Assembly: GCA_963082975.1 (NCBI GenBank)
Contig: OY720349.1
Span: 68,446,501-68,510,500 of the forward strand
DNA: 64,000 bases
From: Labia minor
Lineage: Eukaryota; Arthropoda; Insecta; Dermaptera; Spongiphoridae
Reading direction: 5' to 3'
Each line of letters begins with the position of its first letter. The stretch's first letter is position 1. The translations under genes and the position numbers were made by a program. Below the pieces are notes generated by a model that saw only the letters and a list, made by a program, of their open reading frames with translations, made no database searches and was not told where the DNA came from. Positions 1 through 10,648 of the stretch are shown one piece after another.

Positions 1-360
1 TGAATCGTTATTTAAAAATGAAAATAATGATTTTGTTATTTTTTTTTCTTTTTATCTATTGTTTACTTTTTAATAAATTACTATTCTATATTTATTTATT
101 CATTGTTCTTTTATTAATAAAGTTTTAGATAGTTTTATAAGTTTTAATATTTTTTCAATAAAATATTATTCAATATATTTATTAATATTATTTTATTTAT
201 TATTATTGAGTACCCGAAGTTCCATTCATTTTAATCAGATTGATGCAATGATGCAACAGTTAATAATTGTAATATTGTAATAAATTTCTATCTTGAAAAT
301 TGTTACATATTATTCAGGATATTTTAAAAACTATTTCTTTCTTTAATTAATATTCATTTT
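1..360 (+). repeat. AT-rich start with a decayed copy of the CTCGG-module dispersed repeat
   Basis: No gene is seen. Bases about 35-290 resemble the left part of the dispersed repeat found better preserved at 955-1272, 25310-25400 and 28720-28980. Shared words include TTATTTATTCATTGTTC and TTTTAATCAGATTGATGCAA. The GC-rich hairpin end of the family is missing here. The family is unclassified. Confidence 0.45.
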
Positions 361-401
361 TTCTATAAGTCAGATATATTTCCAAATATTAAATAATTTT
401 T

Positions 402-882
402 GAAGTGAAAACTTCTTTAGCGGCGTTGAGCACTTTTGCGGGATGGGGAAAAAGTATAGAACTCGCGTGATCGTGACCAACACCATGAAACCATCTGCTT
501 TCAAATTTCTTATAACAGAGCGCGAAATTTGAATTGTCATTAGAACTGTTTTATAAATTATCTCTAACATATAAATATATATTTAATATGTAAAGTTCAT
601 TTCATATATACATATATAATCAAAATTATACGAAATGAACTTCACATAATAAATATATATTTTATGTTAGAGATAAGAATTATAAAACAGTTCGTATTGC
701 AATATTTTAAACAAAGTTGTGTATTTATATATATATAAATATAAGTTACAAATTTGTTTAAAATATATGTTTAAAATAATATATAAGTTATATATATATA
801 CATGCATATGAAATTCATCTTTCTCGTGAAATAGCGCGAATTTCGTCTGTTTTAAAATTTCTTACGCAGAAGTTTTCACTTC
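402..882. mobile_element. Foldback MITE with nested inverted repeats
   Basis: Outer 15-bp inverted repeats GAAGTGAAAACTTCT (402-416) and its complement (868-882) bracket a second, longer inverted repeat at 543-692. Partial inverted similarity containing GCGCGAAATTT lies between the two. No coding capacity is visible: the reverse-strand frame at 370-570 is chance. The superfamily is unknown, since no clear target-site duplication can be read in the AT-rich flanks. Confidence 0.55.
543..692. repeat. Inner inverted repeat, arms about 61 bp
   Basis: Left arm 543-603 and right arm 631-692 are near-perfect reverse complements around a loop of about 27 bp. Both ends carry GAACTGTTTTATAA or its complement. 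As RNA or single-stranded DNA it would fold into a long hairpin. It lies inside the MITE at 402-882. Confidence 0.7.
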
Positions 883-954
883 TGTCGGCCAGTCCCACGA
901 CTGCCAATTTTGCTTTTTTAATTCCGAAAAGCTGCAAAGCACGTTTTTTTGTCT

Positions 955-1272
955 TTAGTTTGTTTTATAACCACTTGGGGCGCTAAACAGTTTTTCAAAA
1001 AAACACTATAGAAAAAAAATATATGTACCTATATATTATATATTTATGTATTATTGAGGAGCACAAGTTCATTAATTTTAATCAGATTGATGCAAATGTG
1101 TAACATTTAATAATTGTAATAAATAATTAAAGAATTGTGTATCAATATTTTTTAAAGGGTAGAGCGAGAGCTCGGTGTCCCAGGTATTAATATTACCAGC
1201 CAAATCCAATAATAATGAATCATTTTTTTTAACTTAAGTACCGAGCCGAGGCTCGGGGTCCCGGTACTTTTG
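955..1272 (+). repeat. Dispersed repeat, CTCGG-hairpin family (copy 1)
   Basis: The copy begins with GTTTTATAACCACTTGGGG and ends with a GC-rich double hairpin that includes CCGAGCCGAGGCTCGG, flanked by GTAC on both sides. The same text recurs at 28720-28980, 37985-38320 and 44195-44530, in part at 25838-25947, and inverted at 22333-22520. It is a non-autonomous interspersed repeat. A terminal hairpin fits Helitron-like elements, but I cannot confirm their ends, so class is open. Confidence 0.7.
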
Positions 1273-1831
1273 ACTTAAGATCATTTTCATTTCATTACTT
1301 ATTGTTAATAAAAAAAAATTCATTTTAAAACATTCCATATTTTCTTCAACATCATTCTATATATAGATATAAAATATTTAATAATTCAATAAACCTTACT
1401 CTACACTTTATTAAGTTAGGCTTTATATGTTTAAGGAATACTATTCTTCTTTTTTTTATCTAATAAAAAATCCTCTCTACCTTTCTAAAATATATATAAT
1501 ATGGCATTGCATTCTCACATAAGAACCATAAAAATAAAACTTTTTTTTTTTGTTTTTTTTTTACAACATTTAATTTAAATAAATAATAATAAAAAAAAAA
1601 AAAAATTAAAAGTTTTATATACTTATATATTTTCAATTCGGTATATTTTTATCTTCTTCACCATCAAACCATTTTTGTTTTTCATTGGATCTGTGAATTT
1701 TTTTCTTTCCTTTTTAACGTATTGTATGTTTTGTCCATTTATGTATATTGAAAAATCGTTTGGTCTTTTACATATAGATGAATCCATTCGTTGATTGACA
1801 GTGACACGCATATTCTTTTTAATATCTTTTT

Positions 1832-1878
<47 letters not shown>

Positions 1879-3059
1879 ACTCATACCAATATCATTTTCC
1901 ATATAAACCCGGTATTTTATAATATTTTCTACATTTTATATCCTTTGAAAAGAATTTATAATTGAAATTTAATTTAATTTTACTATTATCTGCCATTCTC
2001 TGCTACTATCACGATGTATATAATAGAAATTTTATAATTAAAATAAAATTTTATATATTTTTATAGTGCAATGTTGTATATATGGTTTTTGGTCGATAAA
2101 ATGAACTCGCCATTCATAGTATATGTATATACATGTTATATTCAGGGGATGGAATGATGGGTTGCATGCGCCAAAGGGGAGTGAGATTGAGGGGGTGATA
2201 TTTTCCTATGATGGGAATTACATTTGAAAACGTATTAAAATTCATGCTTGCGGGAATGAGCGAAAATGCATATGGCTCGTCATTAACATAAAAAATTGAT
2301 TATTTTCACTTTTTTTTTGTTATAATTAAAATTCCTCATTTAAAAAATAAATAAATAAATAAATTTATAATCTATTCTCTGTTTCAATATGTTAATATTA
2401 TATTATTATTTACCTTTCATTTATTCACCTCATTTCGATTCTCATGTATAACGATTATAGAAACAATAATATTCATTGAAATGCGAAAGTATTGCATGCA
2501 AACTATGGGATGAGTTGTTGCAAATCGAGTTGAGTTCACCCACCAGTAAAGAACTACATACATAGGTATATCATGCAATTTTTCATATAAACATATAATA
2601 ACTGGTCGATATTTAAAAAAAAATTATTCAATATTGTGTTTAAAGATTATTACGGGTTTCGCTAGGAATATTAATAAATTCGTTCTCGGACGTTTATAAA
2701 GAAAATCCTCTTTTCTACTATTCTTATCTTATATTTTCACTTCTCTCTCTCTCTCTCTGTATTTATACATAGAAAATCAATCAATCAATTTCTTTTCCTT
2801 TGAACACTGGTTTGAATTCCCGCCAAATACAACTGGCTTGCTTCCCGCCAAAATCTCTTGCTTAATTTAATATTAATATAATAAATAATGTAAAATTAAA
2901 GAACTCAATTTATTCATAAAATAATTGTTGTTCACGTTTTGTTTATAATTTTTAATTTAATTGTTTAAGAATAATTATTTTTTCTCCTGTAATTTTGAAA
3001 TTGTAAGCACGTTCAGAGCGCCATCTGGTTGGTGACTTTGGTCTTATATTAATGATCAT
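1273..3059. other. AT-rich region, no gene seen; AT microsatellite
   Basis: A pure (AT)n run occupies 1835-1876. A less AT-rich stretch near 2140-2290 has no recognisable homology or frame. The reverse-strand frame at 1623-1811 is short, rich in Lys, Asn and Ile, and looks like chance. Nothing else is supported. Confidence 0.6.
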
Positions 3060-3236
3060 TGGTCACTTGTCACTGGACGCTCGAACAGTGCAGTCGCTTG
3101 ATAACGATTGCAGAAGTAGCAATCGAAACGTTGTGTATATGTTTGTATTTTTTGAATAAATTTACAATAACAAATATCAATATGTGGTTTAATTTACAAA
3201 ATTCCGTTATAGTTACTTTTACTTATAACACATAAT
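3060..3236 (+). mobile_element. Penelope-like element tail with hammerhead-like hairpin
   Basis: A 6-bp stem GATTGC/GCAATC closes a 7-nt loop and is followed by GAAACGTTG; upstream stands CTTGATAAC (core 3097-3133). This order (a CUGAUGA-like word, a hairpin, then GAAA) is that of the hammerhead ribozymes known in Penelope-like retroelements, though CUGAUGA is not intact. The downstream words ATATCAATATGTGGTTTAAT recur inverted and direct at 7239-7376. No reverse transcriptase is left. Assignment to Penelope is inference. Confidence 0.5.
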
Positions 3237-4018
3237 TTTTTATATATATATTAAATATTTGTTCATAATATGCTTTATTATTTTGTAACCCATTAACTAA
3301 AATACTATATTATGTGAGTATATTTATGAAATTGGATTATTACTAAAATTAAGAAGAATTTTTTTTTTAAAAAAATGTGGGCGCCGTTTCAGAAAGGTTG
3401 GAAGTCACTGGTGTAAAGAAATATATGAAACCTGTTTCTAATATCCCACATTAGATAATGAATGTAACAAAAGCATTTGGAAATTGATTTTTGAAATAAT
3501 AAGAAAAATTCACTGGTGATATTTTTGTTCGATGTTGTCAATTCTACACCGAAGATTTCAATATCATATGTGTTGATGTGTGTGTGTGTATATAAATTTG
3601 TATTTGTATTTTTTTATGATTTTAAATTATTTAATTTATATATTATTATAATCAGGATTTTGAATAATTTATTTTAATTTTTTCAATAAATTTGAATTTA
3701 ATTACATTTGTCGATTTAAAATTCTATAATATATATTAAAATTTAAATTATTTAGTATTTCTTCAATATTTAATATACAAAATATTATATTTCAATTTTA
3801 GAAAAAAATAAATTATTTGGATATTTATTTTATTTTATTTATAGATATACTTAATTATACATTTACATAAAAATATTCAATATATATGTTAAATTCTATA
3901 TTTTCAAATTAAATAAATTTTTTTGATATAAATTTACATTTAAATAATTCTAATTATTACTTGTAAAATGGTAAAATATATTTATATTTATTTAATTAAT
4001 AGCAAAAATATTATAACA
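3237..4018. other. AT-rich region, no gene; possible hAT-type end near 3385
   Basis: Around 3383-3412 the text GGTTGGAAGTCACTGG resembles the right end of the hAT-type MITE at 5126-5403. No matching left end was found. The remainder is AT-rich with no convincing frame. Confidence 0.45.
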
Positions 4019-4272
4019 CAGCGGTCGCCAAACTTTTTGACCTCACGGACCAGTTAATTCATAATTTAAATCCCGCGGACCACTAATAGGATTTTTGAAT
4101 TTACGAAATATTATTCAACATGAAATCATTGAGTTTTTATAACTTATCACGTATTGTTATGAATTGAACCATGTTTTAAATGCATCTTAAAACATAACTT
4201 AACATGATGAGTAAGTATATTCCACATTTTTCTGCGGACCAGCGAAATTTTCTCGCGGACCACCACTTTGGC
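4019..4272 (+). mobile_element. hAT-type MITE, right end incomplete
   Basis: The left end CAGCGGTCGCCAAACTTTTT is typical of hAT non-autonomous elements. The right end reads CCACTTTGGC, matching the start of the expected inverted repeat but stopping short of a full CGCTG terminus. Internal repeats of CGCGGACCA or GCGGACCA occur near 4074, 4234 and 4254. No frame is present. The loss of the right terminus suggests an old, truncated copy. Confidence 0.6.
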
Positions 4273-4518
4273 ATAAAATAATATAAAATAATTTGAAACC
4301 TATTACAAAAATCCCACAACAACTTTCTGACCAATCAGAAAAAATTTAGAAAAAAATGTTTGACCAATCAGAAGGAAAAATGAAAACGGAATATCATAAA
4401 GGTGGAATGGATGGGAATGCGAAATATCAAAGAAATGAAGAATTTTAAAATTGGCTTCTGAGCGATATCAGAAACTAAGTAAAAGGTGAGGGGAACAGTT
4501 AAAATTGATTACTAAGTT
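4273..4518. other. AT-rich flank upstream of the LINE remnant
   Basis: Contains a short direct repeat of TGACCAATCAGAA (near 4329 and 4360). It may include decayed 5' sequence of the downstream LINE, but I cannot show that. Confidence 0.35.
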
Positions 4519-5448
4519 ATGGCTTACTCGGATAAAACAAAACAAAAAAGAGCGCATGCTGGTCTAGGCCTGCTAATACTTGAGAAATACTTGAACAACC
4601 TAGAAATTGTGAAATATATTTACACAAGAGAAGGGTGGGAGCTAGCGGAACTAATTGATATAACCGACTTGATTGCCGTTGTCCTTGCGAGGTCCTCAGA
4701 GGTTTTTTTTATTTACGAAAGAATAATTCAAGTATCATTGAAATTCCGGGGTTCGACTTAGATATCTCCTAAGCTTATCGTATATGCACCGGATATCTCG
4801 AAACCAAAAGAACAAAGAGAATAAGTTTTTATACTCGTACAGACCGAATTGGATGATATACCAAAAGACGTCAGACTAATAATAATGGGAGATTTTAACG
4901 CGCGGATTGGTGACAAAGCAATCCTTGAAACAGAGATTCAATGAAGACTCAATAAATGAGTATGGAGATCTTTTTAATAATAAATATATGCTCAATCAAC
5001 AATAGACAATACATTTTTGATCATAAAAAGATATATAAATGGAATAACAGTAGAGGATATGAATCGATCATAGATTATATTATATCAGACAAGAACATAC
5101 ACCCATCTCAAATCATAGACTACAGCAGAGGTTCCCAATCTTTTCCGATTGCGGCACCCTCCCTAAATAATCAGATTTTTTCCCGCGGCGCCCACAAACA
5201 TCAGATTTTTTTCTAAATTTTCGACTTTCTTGAAAAATTAGAAAACTTTCCCTTTTTAAAACAAATACCCTCTTAACAGCGAAAAATTAAAAACTTTTAC
5301 TTACTATTTTCCTTGGGATAATATAAAATATCTAATTGGCGGAACCCTAATGACATCAACTCGGCTCCCAGTGGAGCCGCGGGGCACACTTTGGGAATCA
5401 CTGGACTAGAGCATACAAGGCAGCATGTTTGGCGCCCACGCTTTCATT
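4519..5448 (+). pseudogene. Non-LTR retrotransposon APE-type endonuclease remnant
   Basis: This is a broken piece of a LINE open reading frame encoding the apurinic-like endonuclease that nicks target DNA. The first open stretch (4519-4761) contains AHAGLGLLI followed by a segment ending KYI. After stops and frame changes the family signature MGDFNARIG appears (4885-4911), then RFNED near 4936, and SIIDYIISD near 5065-5095, the order seen in LINE endonucleases. Several stops and frameshifts make it non-functional. A hAT-type MITE (5126-5403) interrupts it just after the SIIDYII motif, and LINE-like text seems to resume (RAYKAA) to about 5448. No reverse transcriptase domain follows in this orientation. 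The clade (CR1, Jockey, I or RTE) cannot be fixed from this piece. Confidence 0.8.
5126..5403 (+). mobile_element. hAT-type MITE inserted in the LINE remnant
   Basis: Termini CAGAGGTTCCCAA and TTGGGAATCACTG are imperfect inverted repeats. They are flanked by 8-bp duplications GACTACAG (5118-5125) and GACTAGAG (5404-5411), one mismatch apart, which is the hAT target-site length. The LINE-like text appears to continue across the empty site. The element is 278 bp, non-coding and GC-richer than its host sequence. Confidence 0.8.
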
Positions 5449-5686
5449 TTTTAGGTATGATTATTTATGTGAAGAAATTATTTTCTCCTTTTTAGTGCAT
5501 TTAAATAAAAAGGTGTTTTTAAAAAGTTTTTTTTTATATTTTATTTTATTTTATTTAAATTTAATATTATTAATTTGTTTAATTATGTTAAATAAACGAA
5601 AGAACTCTTATTCAATTTTAGCTAAATATTTATATGTATTATTTCATATTTATAATTTTCAATTTATAAGTTTATTAATAATATTT
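5449..5686. other. AT-rich junction between two opposed LINE fragments
   Basis: No recognisable feature. The plus-strand frame at 5429-5779 crosses this region and the LINE 3' UTR and is treated as chance. Confidence 0.5.
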
Positions 5687-6462
5687 GTGTACCCCTGTAC
5701 CCCCCGAGTGGTACATAGTATTTGGTTAAGAGTAGTAAAAGGTTTTCATCCATTTTGTTTCAATCACTATATTACATAAAACATTCATTTCTTTTTGTGT
5801 TCTTATTTAAAATATATTTTAATTTAATAACTTTATTATTGTATATGTTATATCAATCTATCTCTGTGACTCTAAGGAACTCGAAAGTTCTTGGCCGCAG
5901 CAACCACATTTCTCCAAGTGTCCCTATCCTGAGCCCTTGTCCCATCTCTCTTACGTCCCTTCCTACACGTCCTCGGTCTTCCAAGCAGTCGTTTTCCAAT
6001 CCAATATCTTTTTCCTCTCCCATTCTAGCCACGTCCCCTGCCTATCGCAGCTTTTTCGCTTTTATAACCCTAACTATTTCTGAAGATGCATAGAGGTCAT
6101 GCAATTAATCGTTATGCAGTCTCCTCCATTCCCCGGTGACCTCATCTTTCTTTGGCCAATAAATGCTGGAAAGAATACTCTGAATCTACTCTCATATCCC
6201 AGGGTCATAGACCTTGCGTCCCACCCATATAATACAAAAGGCAAAATAATTGGTTTATATATTTTAATTTTGATTCATTTTGATAATAATTTTGATGAGA
6301 TAAGCCTCTTTACTGCATGATAACAGGCATTTCCCGATTACAACTTCGATTTAAATTCTTCTCAAATATTGTTATCCTTCGTGATTACATTCAATTTTTC
6401 TACATATTCAAATTCTACATTTTGTATATATATTTTTTCTTATCACTATTAATTTCAATCTG
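5687..6462 (-). pseudogene. LINE reverse transcriptase C-terminus and 3' UTR remnant
   Basis: Read on the minus strand, this carries the end of a LINE polyprotein. From about 6460 downwards come the region after the reverse transcriptase active site (with FEYVEKLNV and GNACYHAVKRLISSKLLS, the pattern of a VEKFKYLG-like stretch followed by a KLLS stretch), then GEWRRLHN near 6140 and VARMGEEK near 6030, then an Arg/Gly-rich tail. The 3' UTR follows to about 5687 with TTGAAACAAAATGGATGAAA. In-frame stops break it. It aligns by eye with 38580-39185, which lacks about 300 bp of this copy, and with the 3' UTR-only copy at 26705-26925. It lies tail to tail with the plus-strand endonuclease fragment, so the two come from separate insertions or a rearrangement. 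Confidence 0.75.
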
Positions 6463-7238
6463 AATTAGAAGAAAATTATAAATTACCTCCTCTTCCAGCC
6501 CATTTACCTATCCAGGTATCTTAATTTCTTAACACTTCGTTTTTTTTAAATTTAAAATAGAAAGAGAGAAATAGTTTTAAATTATATTCGAATGGTCTAT
6601 TATATTCTATATATCAGTATTTTGTTCTGAATTTAATACCAAGTTGATTTTCAAAATTTTCCATTCGTTATGCATATGATTGATTACATGTCTTAAAATT
6701 TAAAAAAATTCAAATATTCTAATTTTTAAATTTATATATAATTTAATATTATTTTTTATTAATATCATATCAAAAAAGAGAATTTATTAAAAATTAAAAA
6801 TAAAAAAAGAAGCCTATTAATAAAAAAATATAATTGAATACAATAATTTTGATTTAAAACAAATTTTAATTTTAAAAAAATACTCAATATAAAAAAGACA
6901 TAAATTTAAAACATCTCGTTTATATCATTTGTCTAAAAAACATATTTTAATTAACCAAGAAATCATTTTTGCACTTAAAATATATTTGTAATAATAATTG
7001 ATACAAAATCAAAAATAATATAATTTAGTTATTTTAATTTGCGTTTTGAAAATATTTTTGTATTCATAAAACATTAAAAATAATTTATTCTGTTTTTTAA
7101 CCTTTCACTTTCAAATAGAAAAGAAGAAATATTCAAATATATAGAAAGAATAAATAAAAATTAAGTTATATATGATCTAAATATTTTATTAAATAAATTA
7201 AAATGAGAACTTTTAGAATAAATTATTTAATTGAATTG
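6463..7238. other. AT-rich region, nothing recognised
   Basis: Long A/T runs with no stable frame and no repeat I could match elsewhere, except the start of the foldback at 7239. Confidence 0.6.
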
Positions 7239-7376
7239 ATAACGGAATTTTGTAAATTAAACCACATATTGATATTAATAATTGTAAATTTATTAAAAAA
7301 ATACAAAAATATACACAACGTTTCGATTGCAGAAGTAGCAAATATCAATATGTGGTTTAATTTACAAAATTCCGTT
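7239..7376. mobile_element. Tail-to-tail Penelope-like foldback
   Basis: Left arm 7239-7276 and right arm 7340-7376 are reverse complements that both carry the ATTCCGTT / AATATGTGGTTTAA text of the tail at 3180-3215. The left half also includes the inverted CGATTGC...AACGTTG hairpin text (near 7315-7330), but the right half has lost it. Inverted terminal arrangements are typical of Penelope-like elements. The 71-codon frame at 7203-7418 is incidental. Confidence 0.55.
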
Positions 7377-7489
7377 GTAAATAAAAACAACCACCAAAGC
7401 TTTAATAATTTAATATAATTGAATTGATATTTGAATATTAGAATTTAAAATAAAAAGTGAAATATTACAATAATTTTTAAATTCTGAGC

Positions 7490-7728
7490 AAATGTCAAAT
7501 TATCGCCACCAGCGCCTCTATGATCTAGTATGGTAACTAAACTATTTTTAATTAATTAGCACCTCCTGGATACACCTTAGCAATTAGCGGTTTTATAAAA
7601 GAAGTCTGACATGCCCTGAGACCTACTGAATATGCTTAAAAAATTTCATAAGAATCGGTCCAGCCGTTTCGGAGGAGTATCATTTCAAAGTTTTGTGACA
7701 CGAGAATTTTATATATAAGATTTAAAGT
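7490..7728 (+). repeat. Interspersed-element 3' tail
   Basis: The text ends with ATCGGTCCAGCCGTTTCGG, then CACGAGAATTTTATATATAAGATTT-like sequence. Tails of this style (an ATCGG..CCGTTT word followed by TATATA-AGAT) are common at the ends of arthropod non-autonomous Helitron-like or LINE-derived repeats. Only one copy lies in this window, so the family is not defined here. Confidence 0.4.
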
Positions 7729-8820
7729 ATTTACCTATTTTTATTTTTGAACAAAGGATAAGTATTAATACAAATCATTTTTAAAATTGAGTAATATAAT
7801 ACTTGTTAGTATGAATAAATGAAATTTATTTACTTTAATAAAAGAATGAGTATTATTTAAAGTTTATTTAGTAAATAATTGCCAGCGTTTTTCATTTTTG
7901 CACGCCTTATTCACCTGTTCGCCTGGCTTGTGATTCCAGTTGAGCGGAGCGGAGTAGGGAGCGCATTCAGAAGTCATGCATTCAGTGCCCAATTCAAAGC
8001 AGAGAGCGATTTTTCCATAAAAATCAACATTCAAACACTCATGACTAAAAAAAAAACAATTAAAAATTAATTTATATTTATTAATCAACTAGTAACTAAA
8101 AACAACAAAAGCAGTGCTGTTTTAGACGGATAATATATATAAAATAAATAGTAATGTAATACTTAATAAATCAATTATTTAATTGTAATTGTTAATTTAT
8201 TACCTATATAAAAAAAGAATTGTTCGAGAAACATTGTTAATCATCAGTTTTTACTTGATCAGTTTAACAAGGATATTCATCAGTTGTGGATATGGAACAA
8301 ATGTCATCCAAATATTATGGACTGGATTGCATGAAGTGCATACTTACTTGTGTTAACTCGAATGAATAATGAATGGTGATGGTTCGAGAGGCAGGCATTC
8401 TAGAAAACTTATGGAATAACTAACTGGGATTATTTAATACTTTTTGAGCTTAGGGACTTAAATATGTACTTTGGTTAAGGTTTACTTAATTATCGAATAT
8501 CATAACTGAAAAAAGTGTGATGATTGCACCAATTTTACATCAGCCCTCCCCCCTTCCACACCTCTTCTCTATATTATATCTTTGTTATTTTTACTTATAA
8601 ATGCAAATAAATAAATCCCGTTAAATTTATTATATTAACTAATCTATGTAATATATATATTCGTAGATTTAACATTTATACATTTTAATTTTATTTTTAC
8701 ATTTGAAATTTTTATGTAGGTACATAATATTATTTATAATATAATATATGTATAAATGAAATATAAAAACTAATTATTATTAATATAATACATTTTATAT
8801 TACAAAAAGTAAAATATTAA
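7729..8820. other. AT-rich region upstream of the LTR element
   Basis: A GC-richer patch at about 7880-8030 gives overlapping short frames on both strands and is not recognisable. The rest is AT-rich. No gene is supported. Confidence 0.5.
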
Positions 8821-8824
8821 AATA
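8821..8824. repeat. Left target-site duplication of the LTR element (AATA)
   Basis: AATA directly precedes the 5' LTR and recurs at 14575-14578 directly after the 3' LTR. Four bp is the usual size for Ty3/gypsy and errantivirus integration. Confidence 0.85.
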
Positions 8825-8865
8825 TGTCATGTTCCCACGGCTACTTGTGCTCACATAACTAGAAT

Positions 8866-9105
8866 AAGTTATTATAGGGATTGACAGGATCCACTATCTG
8901 TCAATCAACTTCGTAATTTAGTGTATTCTGACCCGACCTAACATCTGGTCAAAGAATGGTCCATCCTAACCCTTTCTTTAGATTTAAGTTATTATAGGGA
9001 TTGACAGGGTCCACTATCTGTCAATCAACTTCGTAATTTAGTGTATTCTGACCCGACCTAACATCTGGTCAAAGAATGGTCCATCCTAACCCTTTCTTTA
9101 GATTT
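8866..9105 (+). repeat. Two 120-bp tandem repeats in U3 of the 5' LTR
   Basis: Copies at 8866-8985 and 8986-9105 differ by one base seen (GGATCC versus GGGTCC). A partial third copy starts at 9106. Each carries an inverted repeat GATTGACAG-N10-CTGTCAATC (8879-8906 and 8999-9026). The equivalent pair in the 3' LTR is 13914-14153. Position upstream of the TATA element suggests an enhancer-like role; this is inference. Confidence 0.9.
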
Positions 9106-9312
9106 AAGTTATTATAGGGATGAACAAAGCCCAAGAAATGTCAACCCACCTAATTAATTTAATATCTGCTAGCAATTAACGTCATGACCAAGAGACGGCT
9201 AAGTGTCGTCCAGATGAATGTCTTAAATCACCCACCTAGACACTTTCTTCCCACAGCCCCTTCTACGAACCTCCATGTGTCCCCTCAGCTCCCCCGCCCC
9301 CTAGTCAAGTAA

Positions 9313-9320
9313 TATATATA
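9313..9320 (+). promoter_or_regulatory. LTR TATA element
   Basis: TATATATA lies about 120 bp upstream of the polyadenylation signal and downstream of the 120-bp repeats. Transcription would be expected to start about 30 bp downstream, near ATTCAATTGCTAGTC. The 3' LTR equivalent is 14361-14368. Confidence 0.6.
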
Positions 9321-9433
9321 TGGAGAGCAGAAATTGCAGACAATTCAATTGCTAGTCTTTAGTTCTTAGTTTTAGTTTTAAGAAACTCAACACACACCTT
9401 TTCGGCCTTGTATGATTTTGTAACAAGTTCACA

Positions 9434-9439
9434 AATAAA
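9434..9439 (+). terminator. Polyadenylation signal AATAAA in the LTR
   Basis: AATAAA lies about 90 bp before the LTR end. Its counterpart at 14482-14487 would terminate the element transcript. Confidence 0.65.
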
Positions 9440-9525
9440 ACTTCTATTTCCTTCTTTATAAAAATTCGCCTTTTATTGTTACCTTTTAACTGCCTACTAT
9501 CCTAGTAGGAAGGTAAGCACATAAC

Positions 9526-9539
9526 TGGCACAGTCGGTA
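9526..9539 (+). other. Primer binding site, tRNA-Ser-like
   Basis: TGGCACAGTCGGTA begins on the last base of the 5' LTR. It matches the complement of an insect tRNA-Ser 3' end (TGGCGCAGTCGGTA) with one mismatch at the fifth base. The tRNA-Ser primer is known for 17.6/297-type errantiviruses. Confidence 0.85.
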
Positions 9540-10648
9540 TTTTCGCGAACGTAATATTTTACGTAAACTTTTCTAAGTTTTATCGCGAACGGTGTTAAAA
9601 CTTCAACATCTTGCTTCAATCTCCGATCAACTGACGGCGTCTGATCATCGTCTTCAGCTATCAAGAAGCAGGAGAAGTCACCGCGAGCTTACGAGCCTAC
9701 CACGACTACACGACACTGAGGAAAGCGACGTCCACTGCCTTAACGAGGAGCGGTTCAAGCAAATAATCCCAGGTCACCTATAAATACTAGGAGCGGTTAT
9801 CATCTCTCCGAAGGGCGCAGTCATTAAGGAAGGAAAAGAAGAAGAAAAAACGTGAGCCATATAAACAATCATACACCAAAATTAATTAAGTCTAAATTTA
9901 AATAAATAAAATCAAAATTATAAATAAAAATTTTAACAATTAAATAATTTTTAAATTAATTAAAATAAAAATATATAATAATAAATTGCCAATTAAATAT
10001 AATAATTAAAAAAAAAAGAAAATAATAATTAAATAAAGAAAATAATAATTAAATAAAGAAAATAATAATTAAATAAAGAAAAATAATAATTAAATAATGA
10101 AAAATAAATAAATGATATTAAACTAAATAATTAATTAAAATAAAATAATAAAAGAGAATTGATTGAAATAATTAAACGATAATAAAATAATCTTTGAATA
10201 GTTAATTAATAATAAATCTGAGAAGGAGCGGTCATTTTTACGCAGCTGTATCTTAGGAATATAACGTAATTAACGATAATAAAGATACTCCGAGGAAGTT
10301 TGATCCATTAATGCGACCAAACCTCGTGAAAAAGTTAGGAATAAAATAAAGAAATAAAAAAAAAAAAAAAAAAAAATTAAATAATTGATTGAAGTGTATA
10401 AATAATAATTGAATAATTAATTAAAATAACAGTGAATAACTAATTAAATAAAAGAAATAATAATTAATTAAAAATTAAAATTAAATAAAATAATTTAAAA
10501 TATAAAAATAAATAAAAATTAAAATTGAATTATTAATAAAAAATAAATATAATAAATAGCTAAATAATTAATAATAATAAACAAACAATTAAAATAAAAT
10601 AAAATAATTAAAAATTATAGTAAAAATAAAATAATCTAATTTTCAAAA
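9540..10648 (+). other. Leader of the LTR element
   Basis: The first 300 bp are GC-richer (9590-9860) and may hold packaging or splice signals. The 63-codon frame at 9592-9783 starts without ATG and is unlikely to be real. From 9860 to 10640 the DNA is almost wholly A/T with short tandem AAATAATAATTAAATAAAG-like units around 10015-10085. No other feature is seen. Confidence 0.6.

Larger units (their letters stand above)
8825..9526 (+). repeat. 5' LTR (702 bp)
   Basis: Starts TGTCATGTTCCC and ends GCACATAACT. It holds two 120-bp tandem repeats near its 5' end, a TATA element at 9313-9320, and a polyadenylation signal at 9434-9439, in U3-R-U5 order. It appears identical to 13873-14574 by eye. 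Confidence 0.95.

Noticed and set aside
5722-6320. Plus-strand frames of 123 and 73 codons
   Set aside because: They are antisense to the LINE remnant, whose minus-strand words match the LINE copy at 38.6-39.2 kb.
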